NCBI RefSeq assembly: GCF_000585255.1 | Contig: NZ_JANL01000033.1 | Span: 1 to 35,359, forward strand | DNA: 35,359 bases | DNA from: Alkalibacterium sp. AK22 | GTDB lineage: Bacteria; Bacillota; Bacilli; Lactobacillales; Carnobacteriaceae_A | Direction: 5' to 3' | Shown here: in pieces, positions 15,050 through 23,042 of the stretch | Numbering within the stretch: position 1 is the first letter of the stretch | Layout: the number at the start of each line of letters is the position of its first letter | Made by a program: the position numbers and the translations under genes | Notes under the pieces: generated by a model | Seen by the model: only the letters and a program-made list of their open reading frames with translations | What the model was told of the DNA's origin: nothing | Databases searched by the model: none

Positions 15050-16417
15050 ATGATTGAAAAGTTCTTAGTATGGTTAGAAGAAAAATTCATGCCTCCTATG
15101 GCAAGACTAGCCGAACAGAGACATTTAAAAGCTGTTCGTGATGGTGTTATTTCAACGTTGCCCCTCATCATTGTCGGGTCATTCTTTATTATCTTGGCAC
15201 AACCTCCTGTTGAAGCTCTGCAAGAATTAGTTGCACCTTATGTCGGAGATATCATGATTCCATTTAGAATGACGGTGGGATTGATGAGTGTCTATGCTGC
15301 CTATGGAATGGGTTATAGTTTGGCTCGGTCCTATAAACTCGATGGAGTGTCCGGTGGAGTTCTTTCCCTAGCCACGTTCCTGATGATGAATGTTCCACTA
15401 AACGTTGATGGAGTACTAAATGAGGCGATGGAAGCTGGAATTGAAGGAGCAGATCCTATTGGTTTCGTATTACCGATGGGGAATCTCGGTGGAGCGGGAA
15501 TGTTTACAGCGATTTTATCTATGATTGTTGCAGTAGAAATTATGAGGTTTATGACAGTTAGAAACTTTACATTGACCATGCCAGAGCAAGTGCCTGATTC
15601 AGTGGCGCGCTCATTTGAAGCTTTATTTCCAGCTACAGTAGTTATTGTGTTTGCATGGATTGTACGAGTTATGCTTGGTTTTGATATCAATGAATTAATG
15701 ATGTCGATATTCTCTCCTCTTATTGAGATTTCTGGGAATAATTACTTCGGTGTCATGCTACCTGTTCTTTTGGTGACAGTTCTATGGGCAGCTGGTATTC
15801 ATGGAATGTCTGTTATTGGGTCCGTTATGCGCCCGGCATGGTTAGTAATGCTTGATGCAAATATTGAAGCGGTTGCGGATGGCGGAGCTATGACGTTTGG
15901 TGAAGGCGGATTACCGTATATAGCACCAGAACCATTTTATCAGTGGTACGTTTGGGTAGGTGGAGCTGGAGCAACTCTCGCATTAGCTATTTTACTAGTG
16001 TTTTCCAAATCGGCTTACTTAAAGCAAGTTGGTAAGTTCAGTATTATTCCAGGATTGTTTAATATTAATGAGCCGATGATTTTCGGTGCGCCAATTGTTA
16101 TGAACCCTATTTTGGCTATTCCGTTTATCTTAGCACCAGTCGTCACTACAACTATTTCTTATTTTGCAGTGTACTTCGGACTGGTTAGTGGCTTGACTAT
16201 AATGGCTCCGTGGACACTACCAGCACCGATTGGTGCGTGGATGGCTTCAGGAGGAAGCTTCGCTGCTTTACTATTAGTATTAATCAACATTGCTGTTGCT
16301 TTAGGAATCTACTACCCTTTCTTCAAAGTTTACGAGAAGAAAATGATTGAAGAAGAAAATGCTGAAATACAAGAAAAACAGAAGAAACAAGCAACAAGAG
16401 AAACAGTAACAGCATAA
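15050..16417 (+). CDS. PTS system IIC permease, lactose/cellobiose family
   Basis: 455 residues with about ten membrane helices. The N-terminal amphipathic part (FLVWLEEKFMPPMARLAEQRHLKAVRDG) and the LIIVGSFFIILAQPP helix are typical of CelB/LacE-type permeases. The NEPMIFGAPIVMNP loop, the substrate and phosphotransfer region, is diagnostic. The C-terminal tail is charged and rich in Lys, Glu and Gln. It carries the sugar across the membrane together with the IIB and IIA proteins encoded on either side. Family members mostly take beta-linked disaccharides, which would fit a GlcNAc-MurNAc type substrate, but the actual sugar is inferred only from murQ, anmK and mupG in the operon. ATG 15050 is 18 bases after IIB; AGAAGGGA precedes it. 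Confidence 0.93.
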   Translation: MIEKFLVWLEEKFMPPMARLAEQRHLKAVRDGVISTLPLIIVGSFFIILAQPPVEALQELVAPYVGDIMIPFRMTVGLMSVYAAYGMGYSLARSYKLDGVSGGVLSLATFLMMNVPLNVDGVLNEAMEAGIEGADPIGFVLPMGNLGGAGMFTAILSMIVAVEIMRFMTVRNFTLTMPEQVPDSVARSFEALFPATVVIVFAWIVRVMLGFDINELMMSIFSPLIEISGNNYFGVMLPVLLVTVLWAAGIHGMSVIGSVMRPAWLVMLDANIEAVADGGAMTFGEGGLPYIAPEPFYQWYVWVGGAGATLALAILLVFSKSAYLKQVGKFSIIPGLFNINEPMIFGAPIVMNPILAIPFILAPVVTTTISYFAVYFGLVSGLTIMAPWTLPAPIGAWMASGGSFAALLLVLINIAVALGIYYPFFKVYEKKMIEEENAEIQEKQKKQATRETVTA

Positions 16418-16418
16418 C

Positions 16419-16457
16419 ACGAAACAAGAGGTTGAATCTTTCAGCCTCTTATTTCGT
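16419..16457 (+). other. Long hairpin between IIC and IIA genes
   Basis: Two 18-base arms (16419-16436 and 16440-16457) pair with two mismatches around a three-base loop: ACGAAA/TTTCGT, AAGAGG/CCTCTT and TGAA/TTCA. No T run follows, so it looks more like an RNA-processing or stability element, or a leaky attenuator, than a full terminator. Confidence 0.7.
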
Positions 16458-16481
16458 AATTATTCATAGAAGGAGAGATCG

Positions 16482-16793
16482 ATGATGAACATTGAACAAA
16501 TGATTTTTGAAATTATTGCTAGTGCAGGTGATGCACGAGATTTAACGTATCAGGCATTAGATAATGTTAATGAGGGGAAAATTGAAGAGGCATATGAACT
16601 GATTGAACAAGCTGAAAAAACCATGAATGCTGCACATAACGCTCAAACAAAATTGATCCAAAGTGAAGTTCAAGGAAAAAAAATTGATGGTGGGTTACTG
16701 ATGATTCATGCTCAAGATCATATGATGACAGCTATTGCAGAAAATCAGATGGTTAAAAGAATGTTGCCGATTTTCGAAAAGCTTTTGAAGTAA
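16482..16793 (+). CDS. PTS system IIA component, lactose/cellobiose family
   Basis: 103 residues, all helical, as in LacF/CelC-type IIA. The phosphohistidine is H76 in the IHAQDHMMT motif, and D79 in the same motif is the metal-binding Asp of the trimer. It receives phosphate from HPr and passes it to C7 of the IIB protein. GAAGGAGAG stands before the ATG pair at 16482/16485. The unusual spacing from IIC (64 bases) is filled by the hairpin at 16419-16457, so IIA may be expressed at a different level from IIC. Confidence 0.94.
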   Translation: MMNIEQMIFEIIASAGDARDLTYQALDNVNEGKIEEAYELIEQAEKTMNAAHNAQTKLIQSEVQGKKIDGGLLMIHAQDHMMTAIAENQMVKRMLPIFEKLLK

Positions 16794-16806
16794 AGGAGTA
16801 CTAATA

Positions 16807-17091
16807 ATGGCTTATTTAATATTTGCAATAGCATTACTAGTGGTTTTTATCAGTGGAATTTGGGTAGTGAAAAAATTCAGAATAAAATATCAGCCAAATC
16901 GCTGGCTTGCTGGATTCCTGGGACCATTTATCATTATAGTTCCTTTAATAACAGCTCCATCTCTACCTTCTGTTGTCTGGGCCATGCTTATCGTACTGTT
17001 TATATGGACAAATATTTACTTTTTTGAGGTATCTCGAGAAATGCTTGAAACTGGAAAAACAAAAACAGGGTTCGGTAGACGAACTTTATAA
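16807..17091 (+). CDS. Small membrane protein of unknown function in the amino-sugar operon
   Basis: 94 residues, not recognised. It has three likely membrane segments: residues 3-21 (LIFAIALLVVFISGIWVV), 34-51 (LAGFLGPFIIIVPLITA) and 54-73 (LPSVVWAMLIVLFIWTNIYF). A basic loop lies between the first two and a polar basic C-terminus follows (ETGKTKTGFGRRTL). AAAGGAG precedes ATG 16807, which lies 13 bases after the IIA stop, and the gene is followed by the double-kinase gene at 26 bases, so it is firmly inside the operon. No PTS or transporter motif is seen. It could be an accessory subunit of the permease or a separate efflux or regulatory protein; this is only inference from position. Confidence 0.75.
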   Translation: MAYLIFAIALLVVFISGIWVVKKFRIKYQPNRWLAGFLGPFIIIVPLITAPSLPSVVWAMLIVLFIWTNIYFFEVSREMLETGKTKTGFGRRTL

Positions 17092-17117
17092 CGTTTAATT
17101 AAGTGAGGACGATTTAA

Positions 17118-19160
17118 GTGGATTATTACATTGGCGTAGATGCAGGAGGAACGAAAACAACTGCAATCGCATATGATTCAAATGAGAACAAATTTAACGA
17201 AGTCAAAAAAGGACCGGGCAATGTGAGTGTGAACTGGTCTATGGCATTAAAAAATATAGAGAACAGTATTCATGAAGTGAAAAAAGACCAGTCAAAAAAC
17301 AACTTAAAAGGTATTTCTGTAGGGATTGCGGGCCTAATTCCTAGTAAAAAAGAGGAGATTACTTCTTATTTAGAGCAACTTTTTAGTGTCCCGGTAGAAG
17401 TTGATACGGATTACAAGTTAGCATTTGACAGTACCTTTAAATCAGGAAATGGAATATTGCTTGTAGCTGGTACGGGAGTCGTTTTATATGGTTGCAGCAA
17501 TAATGAGACAGCCAAAATTGGGGGTTGGGGACATCTTCTAGGTGATGAAGGCAGCGGATACGATATAGTTATTCGAACAATTAAGCAAGCAATTGAAGTC
17601 TATGAGGAAGAGAATCGTCATGTATCAATCATTGAGAAGATACTGACCAAAATTGATGGGTCAACTATGGAAGACATAAAACTGTATATATACTCTCACG
17701 AAAAAAGTGATATTGCACAGTTTGCCCCTCTCATCATCCAGTCAGCTGAAAAAGGTGATAAATTTTCAGTTACAATCTTAGAGGATATTGTGACCGTTTT
17801 ACACGGTAAATTGATACTGATGAAAGATAAACTAAAAACAGATCATAAAATTGATGTATCTGTAATGGGTGGAATCTTAAGTCAGAAATCTTATGTATTA
17901 ACATTGCTTCTAGATAGACTGAAAGAAGATACACGTTTTACTTTCATAGAGCCTAAAGAACCAAATGCAGCTGTAGTCAAGTTATATAAAGACACACTTA
18001 CTCAACAGAATCATGCTGATACCCTCGCTGTAGGCTTAATGTCAGGAACTTCATTAGATGGTATTGATGCAGTATTATGTAGAGTTATTGGACAAAATGA
18101 AGATACGGAGATAGAAGTTGTGGATTTTCAGACTTATCAGTATAGTGCTGATGTCTTGAAAAAGGTCGAAAAAGTAGTCTCGGGTGAACAGCTGTTATTA
18201 TCTAACTTATCAGAATTAAACGTTGATTTAGGCTATGAGTATGCAGAAGCTGTAAAGAATATCTGTGAGAAAAATAATATCAGCGCAAGTAGTCTAGGTT
18301 ATGTCGCATCCCATGGTCAGACTGTTTATCACGATGCAGAAGTAAGAACGAATAAGAGACGTTCTACTATGCAAATTGGTGAACCTTCTATAATTGCTTA
18401 CGAAACAGGTGCCAAGGTTATTTCTAATTTCAGGTCTAAAGATATGGCGGCTCACGGTGAAGGAGCACCTCTTGTTCCAAAGAGTGAAAGCATATTGTAT
18501 AGAGATGGACAAGATAATATCTTGTTAAATATTGGGGGAATCAGCAACTTAACTTATCTACCACGAAGCACTGAAGAACCAATTTTTGGCTTTGATACAG
18601 GCCCAGGCAATATGATGATTAATGAAGCTGTAAGCCACTTCTATTCTATTGACTACGATAATAATGGAGATATAGCAAGTATAGGCAAGCTCATCCCATC
18701 CTTGTTAGACGAGCTAATGAGCCACTGGTTTATTGAAAAGTCGACACCTAAATCAACGGGGCGAGATGAGTTCGGCAAAGAATATACTTTAGTACTGATT
18801 GAAAAGTATAAAGAGTATAAACAAGAAGATTTTATTTATACATTGACATACTTTACCGCTCAGTCAATTGTAAAGCATATTAAAGATATTATAAAACAAG
18901 GTCACCAAGTGGATAATTTAATTGTAGGCGGTGGCGGAACACATAACGATACGCTTATGAAGGCCATTGCGGATTTATTAGCGGACACGAGAGTGAAAGT
19001 AAAAACTCAAGAAGATTTAGGGTTTTCTTCAGATGCCAAAGAGGCGATTGCGTTTGTCATACTTGGAAACCAGACAGTTAATCAGCTGCCGGGAAATGTT
19101 CCAAGTGTTACAGGTGCGAAACAAGAAGTGATTTTAGGATCAATAACGTATCCTAATTAA
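17118..19160 (+). CDS. anmK: Fused BadF-type amino-sugar kinase and anhydro-N-acetylmuramic acid kinase (AnmK)
   Basis: 680 residues in one uninterrupted frame, containing two complete kinases. Residues 1 to about 293 form a BadF/BcrA/NagK-type ATPase kinase: phosphate-1 loop GVDAGGTKTTAI (6-17), phosphate-2 region VAGTGVVLYG, and GGWGHLLGDEGSGY. Its closest functional relatives are GlcNAc and GlcNAc/MurNAc kinases. From about residue 303 an entire AnmK follows: GLMSGTSLDGIDAV (306-319), ASHGQTVYH, ILLNIGGISNLTYL, GFDTGPGNMMIN and VGGGGTHN. AnmK opens the 1,6-anhydro ring of anhydro-MurNAc while phosphorylating C6, giving MurNAc-6-phosphate for MurQ. The linker is only about ten residues. GTG 17118 is the start, with GAGG ten bases upstream. 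Separate genes are the rule for these enzymes, so the fusion is unusual. Confidence 0.93.
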   Translation: MDYYIGVDAGGTKTTAIAYDSNENKFNEVKKGPGNVSVNWSMALKNIENSIHEVKKDQSKNNLKGISVGIAGLIPSKKEEITSYLEQLFSVPVEVDTDYKLAFDSTFKSGNGILLVAGTGVVLYGCSNNETAKIGGWGHLLGDEGSGYDIVIRTIKQAIEVYEEENRHVSIIEKILTKIDGSTMEDIKLYIYSHEKSDIAQFAPLIIQSAEKGDKFSVTILEDIVTVLHGKLILMKDKLKTDHKIDVSVMGGILSQKSYVLTLLLDRLKEDTRFTFIEPKEPNAAVVKLYKDTLTQQNHADTLAVGLMSGTSLDGIDAVLCRVIGQNEDTEIEVVDFQTYQYSADVLKKVEKVVSGEQLLLSNLSELNVDLGYEYAEAVKNICEKNNISASSLGYVASHGQTVYHDAEVRTNKRRSTMQIGEPSIIAYETGAKVISNFRSKDMAAHGEGAPLVPKSESILYRDGQDNILLNIGGISNLTYLPRSTEEPIFGFDTGPGNMMINEAVSHFYSIDYDNNGDIASIGKLIPSLLDELMSHWFIEKSTPKSTGRDEFGKEYTLVLIEKYKEYKQEDFIYTLTYFTAQSIVKHIKDIIKQGHQVDNLIVGGGGTHNDTLMKAIADLLADTRVKVKTQEDLGFSSDAKEAIAFVILGNQTVNQLPGNVPSVTGAKQEVILGSITYPN

Positions 19161-19178
19161 CAAAGAAGGAGATTTTGT

Positions 19179-20264
19179 ATGAAAAGGTTAGGCATTTCAA
19201 TATATCCGGAACACACGAGTTTTGAAGATAATATTGAATACATGAACAAAGCAAGTCAGTATGGATTCAAAAGAATCTTTACCTGTCTGTTATCGGTTGA
19301 AAAGAGCAAAGAAGAAATTTTAAAAGAATTTAAAGATATTATTGAGCACGGGAATTCTCTGGGAATGGAAACAATTTTGGATGTCAGTCCTCGGGTATTT
19401 GATCAGCTGGATATTTCTTATAAGGATTTATCATTTTTTAATGAGACGGGAGCCAGTGGGATTCGCTTGGACATGAGTTATTCAGGCAATGAAGAATCGA
19501 TGATGACCTTTAATCCATTTGATTTAAAGATTGAAATCAATATGAGTACAGGGGCCAAGTACATTGATAACGTCATGAAGTATAAGCCTAACATGAATAA
19601 TATTATAGGCAGCCATAATTTCTACCCACATCGTTATTCCGGTTTGTCTAATGAACACTTTACGAGGACATCCCAGCAATTTAGAGATTTAGGGATTAAA
19701 ACGGCCGCATTTGTTAACTCTCAGGCTGCTGCAATTGGTCCATGGCCGGTGAGTGAAGGACTATGTACCCTTGAAGAACACCGAACACTACCGATTGATG
19801 TGCAAGCTAAACACTTATTTGCTACAGGACTGATTGATGATGTTATCATTGCAAATGCATTTGCATCCGATGAAGAGCTAGAGTTGTTGTCTAAGCTCAA
19901 TCCGGAACTACTTAAACTTAAAGTGCAATTAGATAATGACATTCCCGATTTAGAAAGAAAAATAGCTTTGGAAGAATTCCATTTTAATAGAGGAGACGTT
20001 TCTGACTACTTGATTCGATCAACTCAGAGTCGTGTGAAGTATAAAGGACATGACTTTAAAGTGTTTAATCCCGAGCCAATAAAACGGGGAGATATTATAG
20101 TAGAAAGCAGTCTATATGCACATTATGCTGGAGAGTTACAAATTGCTCTCAAAGATATGGAGAATTCAGGCAAGACCAATATCATTGGTCGCGTAGATAA
20201 AAATGAACTGTTTCTGCTCGATTTTATTGAGCCTTGGCAGAAATTTATTTTGTATGAAGGATAA
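19179..20264 (+). CDS. mupG: MupG-type 6-phospho-N-acetylmuramidase (DUF871 TIM-barrel protein)
   Basis: 361 residues, the size of the DUF871/MupG family. The opening MKRLGISIYPEHTSFED, the IFTCLLSVE strand and the segment NIIGSHNFYPHRYSGLS are clear family marks. The C-terminal smaller domain has DYLIRSTQSRVKYKGHDF. Staphylococcus aureus MupG hydrolyses MurNAc-6-phosphate-GlcNAc, imported through a PTS, to MurNAc-6-phosphate and GlcNAc in the cytosol. The gene lies 18 bases after the double kinase and last in the operon, directly linked to murQ and a PTS, which supports the same role here. GlcNAc set free would need a kinase, which the N-terminal half of the preceding protein could supply. 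AAGAAGGAG precedes ATG 19179. Confidence 0.9.
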   Translation: MKRLGISIYPEHTSFEDNIEYMNKASQYGFKRIFTCLLSVEKSKEEILKEFKDIIEHGNSLGMETILDVSPRVFDQLDISYKDLSFFNETGASGIRLDMSYSGNEESMMTFNPFDLKIEINMSTGAKYIDNVMKYKPNMNNIIGSHNFYPHRYSGLSNEHFTRTSQQFRDLGIKTAAFVNSQAAAIGPWPVSEGLCTLEEHRTLPIDVQAKHLFATGLIDDVIIANAFASDEELELLSKLNPELLKLKVQLDNDIPDLERKIALEEFHFNRGDVSDYLIRSTQSRVKYKGHDFKVFNPEPIKRGDIIVESSLYAHYAGELQIALKDMENSGKTNIIGRVDKNELFLLDFIEPWQKFILYEG

Positions 20265-20446
20265 TTGACAATAATGATGTTGAAGCTGCCCATATTGTTA
20301 AAGTATCTTTGATTCAGATTGAATACAGAGTTAAAGATAAGAATTCCTTCTAAGACAGGTAATTACCGCAATTTTAATGAAACAAAAAACACATTTTTAT
20401 TGTTTATAAGCTGATATAGAGAAGAACATAAAACACTATTATTTAT

Positions 20447-20492
20447 AAAAGTAGGAGTCGTTTGTATCAAACCAATGGCTCCTGCTTTTTTT
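20447..20492 (+). terminator. Terminator of the amino-sugar operon
   Basis: AAAAGTAGGAGTC (20447-20459) pairs with GGCTCCTGCTTTT (20477-20489) with two G-U pairs. An inner GTTTG/CAAAC pair lies in the loop, and the stem is followed by T's. Confidence 0.85.
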
Positions 20493-20549
20493 CTCCATGG
20501 ACAAATACACTACTCGTCTTGAGATTTTTCAGAGGCTCTTCTTATCCCT

Positions 20550-20575
20550 ATAGGTTTCATGTAAAATAAACCTAT
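20550..20575. repeat. Perfect inverted repeat upstream of the esterase cluster
   Basis: ATAGGTTT (20550-20557) and AAACCTAT (20568-20575) with a ten-base spacer. It could be an operator for the cluster starting at 20722. No regulator is identified. Confidence 0.4.
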
Positions 20576-20721
20576 TGAAACTTCCAGCAGTGTGAGCGAC
20601 CGCTTCTTTCGTCTTTCTATACGGGCAGACAGTAAGACCTCTGAAACGGGCATGACAGTCGGACAGCAGGGTTTTAACGGAAGTCTCAAGTCCCCAAAAT
20701 ACTGTGTTACAAGGAGATCTT

Positions 20722-21636
20722 ATGAATCCATTATTCAAATTTGTTCTGAGGCTGATGTCTTCGCCAAAAATAGACATTCAGGAAGACTATCAGACGATGC
20801 GGCGCATGCAGCGGCTGTTTTCAAAAAATCCCAAGCCGACTTACCGATTTCTTGATGAGAAAATTTATGACACAGTCAGTGGACAGGAAATCCCAGCGCG
20901 GATTTTTTATCCAAAGAAAAAACGTCATTCCGAGCCGGTGCTTTATGTGCATGGAGGCGGCTGGGTGATCGGGGACATCGAATCCTATACACGGACCTGC
21001 ATCAATTTAGCCGATAGTCTGGGGCGTATTGTCTACTCGGTGGATTACCGTCTGGCTCCGGAAAACCCTTATCCAGCCGGATTGAATGACTGCCTGAGGG
21101 TGGCTGAAGTGCTGATGACCAAGCTGGATGACCAAAAAGAACCGGAATGGATTTTTATGGGGGATTCAGCTGGGGCCAATCTGGTAGCCGTGCTGTCTCT
21201 CTTACTGAAGGAAAAAGGGCGCCGACTGCCAATCAAGCAGGTCCTGATTTATCCGGTAACATACTGGGATCACACGGAAGCCTCACCTTATCCATCGATC
21301 CGATCCAACGGCTATGATTACGGTCTGACGATCAAAAAAATACAGGAGTATATGGAGTTGTACGCACCGGACGAGAGTATTCGGAAAAGCTATACGATTT
21401 CACCACTGATGGCCGAGGACCTTTCAAATCAGCCGGCGACTTTAATTTTGACGGCTGAATATGATCCGCTCAGAGATGAAGGCGAAGCATACGGGCAGGC
21501 ACTGAGACGAGCCGGCAATGGAGTCAAAATCCACCGGATATCAAACAGCGTCCACGGCTTTATTACCTATCCGAAGTTTACGGATCCTGTCGAGGAAGCT
21601 GTTGATGTCATGAAAGGGTTCTTGAGTGAGCCGTGA
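20722..21636 (+). CDS. Alpha/beta hydrolase, hormone-sensitive-lipase-like esterase
   Basis: 304 residues, the normal size for bacterial family IV esterases. The oxyanion motif HGGGW (77-81) and nucleophile motif GDSAG (S149) are intact. The acid and base are D in EYDPLRDEG (about 245) and H in SVHGF (about 275). It should hydrolyse short acyl esters in the cytosol. No signal peptide is visible. ATG 20722 has AAGGAGA in front; an in-frame GTG at 20704 lies upstream of that site and is rejected. The next gene starts about 50 bases on and the three genes to 23761 run close together, so the enzyme is likely part of one pathway with the acyltransferase and membrane protein. Confidence 0.87.
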   Translation: MNPLFKFVLRLMSSPKIDIQEDYQTMRRMQRLFSKNPKPTYRFLDEKIYDTVSGQEIPARIFYPKKKRHSEPVLYVHGGGWVIGDIESYTRTCINLADSLGRIVYSVDYRLAPENPYPAGLNDCLRVAEVLMTKLDDQKEPEWIFMGDSAGANLVAVLSLLLKEKGRRLPIKQVLIYPVTYWDHTEASPYPSIRSNGYDYGLTIKKIQEYMELYAPDESIRKSYTISPLMAEDLSNQPATLILTAEYDPLRDEGEAYGQALRRAGNGVKIHRISNSVHGFITYPKFTDPVEEAVDVMKGFLSEP

Positions 21637-21689
21637 ATAAGGAGCGAAGTGGGTTGATGCACGAGCTTTAAGGATAAGGAGTGGATGAA

Positions 21690-23042
21690 ATGGAAAAGAA
21701 GCGCTGGATCAGACTGGATAATGCGTCCAATATTTTTCTGGCTGCCAGAAACGAAGTCGATACGAAAGTTTTCCGGTTTTCTGCCCATTTGACAGAAGCC
21801 GTGGACCCGGCTTCTTTGCAAAAAGCACTGGTCAAGACTTATGAAGCTTATCCGCTGTTTCAGAACGTCCTGAGACGCGGGGTGTTCTGGTACTACTTGG
21901 AGCAGACGGATCAGATTCCCTACATACAGACGGAAACGTCACCGCCCTGTAGAGCGATTTATCACTATGACCGCAAGGAACTGCTGTTTCGAGTCATCTA
22001 CAGTCAGAACCGCATCCATATCGAAGTCTTTCATGCACTGACGGATGGTACGGGGGCCATGTGGTTTTTTGAAGACCTGATCACTGAATATACCCGTTTG
22101 AGGCATCCGGAAGCTTTTGACAGGGAGGCTAAAACCAGTCCGAGGGAAAAGCAGGATCTGGAAGACAGCTTTAACCGGTATTTTAAAAAGAAAAAGAAGA
22201 GAAGAGACTGGATCCCGTCGCGCAAGCCTTTTGAAGAGGCGTATGAACAAGCAGACGATATCGATAAAAACCTTCAGCCTTATGAAGAGCAGCCAAAACA
22301 GAAGCGGGTGCATCGGGTCAAAGGCACAAAAACTCCGGATCAGCGGCCAAGAATCATTGAAATGACGGCGCCGGTCAAGGAGGTGCTGAAGCTGGCCAAG
22401 AGTCAGCAGGTCTCACTCACCCTTTATCTGACAGCCATTTTCATGATTGCCGTTTATGAAGGTATCGAAGACAAGCAAGAGGAGGAGACGGTAACGGTGT
22501 CGATTCCGGTCAACTTGAGGCAGTTTTATCCGTCCTTTTCTGCCCGGAACTTCTTCTCGACCACGCTGATGGCTTATACCTTTAAAAAAGACCAGCCAGC
22601 CGATATTCAGGATATTTGCCAGGTTATCGACCAGCAGCTGAAAAAAGAGCTTCAGCCGGAAGCAATCGAGCGTCGTCTGAAGCGGTTCATCGGCTTTGAG
22701 TTTCACCCGGCTGTTCGGGTCGTTTTCCGTCCAGTCAAAGATCTGGTGCTGAAAATGGTCAGCCTGCACACAAACCGCAAAATAACGGTGGCTATGTCCA
22801 ATCTGGGACGTCTGGCTTTACCTGAACAAGTGGAACCTTATGTGACCAACATCAATTTCTATACGGCCGTTGTTCGCCCGCAGTTCTGTGTGAACAGCTA
22901 CAGGGATACGCTCAATATCCTCTTCACCAGTCCCTTTGTGGAAATGGATATCCAGAGGCGTTTCATCCGGCATCTGACTCAGGCCGGTGTGCCAGTACAA
23001 GTCGATGTCAATAAGGTAACGAAGGAGGAGTTCGAACAATGA
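21690..23042 (+). CDS. Condensation/alcohol-acetyltransferase-like acyltransferase (HALTDG motif)
   Basis: About 450 residues. The HxxxDG catalytic motif of the CoA-dependent acyltransferase superfamily (condensation domains, alcohol acetyltransferases, wax-ester synthases) is present as HALTDG at 115-120. A region of similar kind (VTVSIPVNLRQFYPSFSARNFFS) matches the later superfamily core, where NLR and the following NFF are typical. No carrier-protein or adenylation domain lies nearby, so this is a free-standing acyltransferase and not an NRPS part. A Lys/Arg-rich linker (about 165-225) separates the two lobes. ATG 21690 sits eight bases after AAGGAG; the GTG at 21681 overlaps that site and is rejected. 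The stop overlaps the next start (ATGA). The substrate is unknown. Confidence 0.75.
   Translation: MEKKRWIRLDNASNIFLAARNEVDTKVFRFSAHLTEAVDPASLQKALVKTYEAYPLFQNVLRRGVFWYYLEQTDQIPYIQTETSPPCRAIYHYDRKELLFRVIYSQNRIHIEVFHALTDGTGAMWFFEDLITEYTRLRHPEAFDREAKTSPREKQDLEDSFNRYFKKKKKRRDWIPSRKPFEEAYEQADDIDKNLQPYEEQPKQKRVHRVKGTKTPDQRPRIIEMTAPVKEVLKLAKSQQVSLTLYLTAIFMIAVYEGIEDKQEEETVTVSIPVNLRQFYPSFSARNFFSTTLMAYTFKKDQPADIQDICQVIDQQLKKELQPEAIERRLKRFIGFEFHPAVRVVFRPVKDLVLKMVSLHTNRKITVAMSNLGRLALPEQVEPYVTNINFYTAVVRPQFCVNSYRDTLNILFTSPFVEMDIQRRFIRHLTQAGVPVQVDVNKVTKEEFEQ

Larger units (their letters stand above)
20265..20721. other. Gap between the amino-sugar operon and the esterase cluster
   Basis: 457 bases. The first part (20266-20354) contains a short open stretch in frame (IIDNNDVEAAHIVKVSLIQ and on to a stop) that reads protein-like but has no good start; it may be a remnant of a lost gene. 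Then come the operon terminator (20447-20492) and an inverted repeat (20550-20575). Nothing else is recognised up to the ribosome site AAGGAGA at 20711. Confidence 0.45.

Noticed and set aside
20558-20573. A weak resemblance to a parS site (GTTTCATGTAAAATAAAC region).
   Set aside because: Several mismatches to the consensus and only one half is kept; better explained as the spacer of the inverted repeat at 20550-20575.
20592-20855. An 87-codon frame overlapping the start of the esterase gene.
   Set aside because: It overlaps the well-supported esterase start in another frame and its product resembles no protein I know.
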